Shown here piece after piece: positions 16,101-17,765 of a stretch of DNA of 17,765 nt; position 1 is the first letter of the stretch; the number at the start of each line of letters is the position of its first letter. The translations under genes and the position numbers were made by a program. Source of the stretch: Halieaceae bacterium (GTDB taxonomy: Bacteria; Pseudomonadota; Gammaproteobacteria; Pseudomonadales; Halieaceae); NCBI GenBank assembly GCA_011523115.1, contig WTHO01000002.1, forward strand, positions 1 to 17,765. The letters run 5' to 3'. The notes beneath the pieces are model-generated. The model saw nothing but the letters and a program-made list of their open reading frames with translations, did no database searches and had not been told where the DNA came from.

Positions 16101-16582
16101 GCAGGGGCGATATACCTGATATCGATCAGCCGCTTGATACGGGTACGGAGGTGAAGCTCCACGTGCCTGCGCTCATCCCCGATGATTACCTGCCAGACAT
16201 CAGCACGCGGCTGGTACTGTACAAACGCATTGCGCAGGCGCAAAGCGCGGAAAACTTACGGGACATTCAAGTGGAAATGATCGACCGCTTCGGACTGCTG
16301 CCCGAACCGGTGAAGAATCTCTTCACCTGCGCATTACTCAAAGTATCTGCGCAGCAACTGGGCATCAGCGAGATCGATATGACCGATGAGGGTGGTAGTA
16401 TCGAGTTCAACGCTACTACCTCGATCGAGCCCGCTGCTATCGTGAGTCTGATCCAGTCTGACCCCCACTGCTACAGCTTGACCAATACCGGCAAACTCCG
16501 GGTGAAAAAGTCATTACCTGCGCTGAGCGATCGGGCGGCATTCGTCGAAAAACTGATGATTCCCTGGCTGGAGGCAGCGTGA
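13142..16582 (+). CDS. mfd: Transcription-repair coupling factor Mfd
   Basis: Mfd removes RNA polymerase stalled at DNA lesions and recruits UvrA for nucleotide excision repair. At 1146 residues it is almost exactly the E. coli length (1148) and collinear with it. The UvrB-like N-terminal part includes DWETLPYDHFSPHQDI at 75-90 and EHGEMAIRGALLDVFPMGSE at 161-180. The RNA-polymerase-interaction region follows at about 482-533 (HIEHGVGRYLGL to SLHLISRY). The translocase has Walker A GDVGFGKTE at 628-636, DEEH at 729-732, TATPIPRT at 755-762, IIETGIDIPNANTIII at 870-885 and QLRGRVGRSHHQAYAYLL at 898-915. The C-terminal TRCF domain runs to the end. No clear ribosome site precedes the ATG, but homology to the E. 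coli start supports it. The stop overlaps the next gene. Confidence 0.98.
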   Translation: MLSKLIVDLPWPDNPGTRSAIGPMPDATSSAAIADLTRFDRPLIVMVASSSEAQLLERELPLFTAGDVPILTLPDWETLPYDHFSPHQDIVSQRLRTLYELPKLERGIVILPMTTAMLRTPPLHYVEGNTLDLRIGDTFNATAFAKTLSLNGYRTVETVYEHGEMAIRGALLDVFPMGSEVPYRIDLLDDEVETLRTFDPETQRTVDRVDQIKLMPAREFPIGGDAIHRFQMAWFESFDGDADLCPAFTELSAGRVPGGAEYYLPLFFEHCGTVFDYLPDNAALVTLGDHHGAAQRYWSEITGRFEEYGIDPRRPLLPPQRGFIPVEEIYALLGNHSVLELKIDPESPAHARTTFKPAPQLSDDQSYQESLKRFIQDHQGPVLLCAESQGRREILLENLAKADLFPEPIGNWQDFLSGGSALGITVAPIDRGIYLGAGEPALVCEAQLFGQRVAQRRRRHKREETDTDAIIRDLTELRQGLPVVHIEHGVGRYLGLQILEIDGDPAEFLLLEYAEGNKLYVPVGSLHLISRYTAGDPDTAPLHRLGSEQWEKARRKARERAADVAAQLLDVYARREARQGHAHTLDEAQWLKFCEGFPFEETPDQAAAIAAVKDDMCAPRVMDRLVCGDVGFGKTEVAMRAAFIAAQSGRQSAILVPTTLLANQHHANFRDRFADWPYSVEVVSRFQSSKDLDDISRRVKEGKVDILVGTHKLLQSDFQFRDLGLLIIDEEHRFGVKQKEAIKALRAEVDILTMTATPIPRTLNMALGGLRDLSIIATPPARRLSIKTFIREHSIALIKEAVLRETLRGGQVFYLHNEVKTIDESARKLGELLPDLSIGVAHGQLREQALERVMSDFYHQHHHILVCSTIIETGIDIPNANTIIIERADKFGLAQLHQLRGRVGRSHHQAYAYLLSPPRSLITSDAQKRLEAIEAAGDLGAGYQLASHDMEIRGAGELLGAEQSGQIHQVGFSLYLSMLESAVAALRRGDIPDIDQPLDTGTEVKLHVPALIPDDYLPDISTRLVLYKRIAQAQSAENLRDIQVEMIDRFGLLPEPVKNLFTCALLKVSAQQLGISEIDMTDEGGSIEFNATTSIEPAAIVSLIQSDPHCYSLTNTGKLRVKKSLPALSDRAAFVEKLMIPWLEAA

Positions 16583-17765
16583 TCGCACAACCCCTCTGGA
16601 GATTAGCGCTGGCTCGACTCGCCCTGACGCTGCCCTTATGCGGGGTCAGCGTCACCGCGGTCACTGCGCCATTGCCAGGAGGCTTTGCGCACTCGGGTTG
16701 GTATCAGTTTGAGGTGGTCGTGCTGGTTGATACCCGTGCAGAAACGCTGGAGAGTGAGACCTGGCCGCTCGTCCCCGCCGTGACCTATCCCGCGCGCTGG
16801 CGTTGGCTGCAAGATCACGCAGGGCTCGCCGACCTTGCCGACCAGTATCCAGACAGCATCATTACGAATAGCCCCTCCGGTCACTTGAGCGTCGTCACCC
16901 CAGCGCCGCCACCTCCCGTATGGCAGGCGCCGTCCGAACTGCTGACTGAGGGAGACCTGGCCGTCATTGACGAGTTAATGGTGCTCGCCGAAGGCTCGGA
17001 TACCTCGACCCGTCGCCTGACCGAGCTCAGCGACCTGGGCGAACTTGGCGAGTCTACTCTCGATAGTGACGCTGACCTGCGCGCCCCTGAGGGCCCTGTG
17101 TTGCCCTTTGAGGAAGCGCCGGTGAGTGAGCAACCCTCGCCCCTCGTGGCACTGGAGTCATTGGGCATCGCTGGACCGTCTACCTCGCCTGAAGCGCCCA
17201 CCGTTGCCGTGCCCTTTGCTCTGCCCAGCGAGGCCGTCACGCTCGAACCTATCAAAGTCTCGGCCCGTGCAATTCCCCTGCCCAAGGCCTTCATACAGCA
17301 GCCCTTGGATCAACTTGCGCCCGGCTTGGCGCGATACCGGCGTGGCAGCGAAGACGATGTTGTGGCCTCGGTGTCGTGGCTTCAGGGGCCCGAAAGTGAC
17401 ACGCTGCCGATTCTCCTAGAGGCTGATGAATCATCAAGCCATCCGTTGGTGCAGGGATTTATTCAACTACTCCCGAGAGGCAAAACCTGGCGCCTCGGGC
17501 TGAATTTTTGGGCCAACACCCAGGGGCACTACTTGCCGGAGATCTTTGAGATGCCCGGTCCGCCGCCCTCCCCCCAGCGCCTGACCATTATCTCAACTGA
17601 TTCGGCAATGCCCGTCACGGACTCGGATCCCGACGTAGAGCTAGACCTCGGAGTCAGCACAAATGCCAATCCGTCACAGAGCCCGATGGATGATGATGGA
17701 CAAGACGCTGTTGCAGTGCTGGATTTTGGGCAAACTGCCTGGCCCGCGGTCGCTGTAAGCGGATC
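16579..17765 (+). CDS. csiV: CsiV-like exported envelope protein, 3' end outside window
   Basis: The frame opens with a GTG overlapping the mfd stop (GTGA), preceded by GGAGG 4 nt upstream, and stays open for 395 codons to the window edge. A signal peptide spans about residues 1-30, ending near AVTA. It is followed by WYQFEVVVLVDTRAETLESETWPL at 41-64, the pattern that begins CsiV proteins (peptidoglycan-binding, needed for cell shape in Vibrio). A Pro/Glu/Asp-rich stretch follows at about 107-228. Then come LARYRRGSEDDVVASVSWLQ at 250-269 and a beta-rich IQLLPRGKTWRLGLNFW at 295-311, which resemble the conserved C-terminal part of that family. The location after mfd is also consistent. It is longer and more acidic than I expect for the family, and the end is not visible, so the name is tentative. 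Confidence 0.6.
   Translation, partial: MIAQPLWRLALARLALTLPLCGVSVTAVTAPLPGGFAHSGWYQFEVVVLVDTRAETLESETWPLVPAVTYPARWRWLQDHAGLADLADQYPDSIITNSPSGHLSVVTPAPPPPVWQAPSELLTEGDLAVIDELMVLAEGSDTSTRRLTELSDLGELGESTLDSDADLRAPEGPVLPFEEAPVSEQPSPLVALESLGIAGPSTSPEAPTVAVPFALPSEAVTLEPIKVSARAIPLPKAFIQQPLDQLAPGLARYRRGSEDDVVASVSWLQGPESDTLPILLEADESSSHPLVQGFIQLLPRGKTWRLGLNFWANTQGHYLPEIFEMPGPPPSPQRLTIISTDSAMPVTDSDPDVELDLGVSTNANPSQSPMDDDGQDAVAVLDFGQTAWPAVAVSG

Overview
The window is an ordinary, densely packed housekeeping region of a gammaproteobacterial chromosome. The proteins closely resemble Vibrio, Pseudomonas and Escherichia counterparts. A complete Na+-translocating NADH:quinone oxidoreductase (Nqr) operon, fairly GC-rich DNA and the gene order suggest a marine or salt-adapted member of the Cellvibrionales/OM60-like or Pseudomonas-like groups; this placement is inference. 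From memory, the order lol operon / nqr-apbE / long GAPDH / mfd / CsiV-like gene resembles that of Pseudomonas aeruginosa.

Layout. (1) 1-269, minus: 5' end of a comEC-like DNA-uptake channel gene cut by the window edge. It diverges from a DUF2062 membrane-protein gene at 380-898, plus. (2) 892-4005, minus: lolC-lolD-lolE, the ABC transporter that releases outer-membrane lipoproteins, with translationally coupled junctions; lolE and the DUF2062 gene converge and overlap by 7 bp. (3) 4048-11190, minus: nqrA-nqrB-nqrC-nqrD-nqrE-nqrF followed by apbE and nqrM. This is a self-contained respiratory sodium pump together with its flavin transferase and its maturation factor. (4) 11191-11451: a 261-bp leader/promoter region upstream of nqrA with three 13-bp-spaced repeats, a small palindrome and GC-rich hairpins. 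(5) 11452-12936, minus: a long-form glyceraldehyde-3-phosphate dehydrogenase. (6) 12937-13141: divergent promoter region. (7) 13142-16582, plus: mfd, the transcription-repair coupling factor, overlapping by 4 bp (GTGA) a CsiV-like exported protein gene that runs off the window at 17765.

How the parts work together. NqrA-F oxidise NADH, reduce ubiquinone and pump Na+. ApbE attaches FMN to the SGAT threonines visible in NqrB and NqrC, and NqrM is needed for assembly. LolCDE and the CsiV-like protein are envelope functions, and Mfd is DNA repair.

I did not find a new biological system, mobile element, CRISPR array, tRNA or rRNA. The most interesting details are regulatory. A near-perfect terminator-like hairpin lies inside the signal-peptide codons of apbE, directly after nqrF. 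A triple direct repeat lies upstream of nqrA and overlaps the end of gap. The GAPDH is the long form and carries Arg where NAD-specific enzymes carry Asp.
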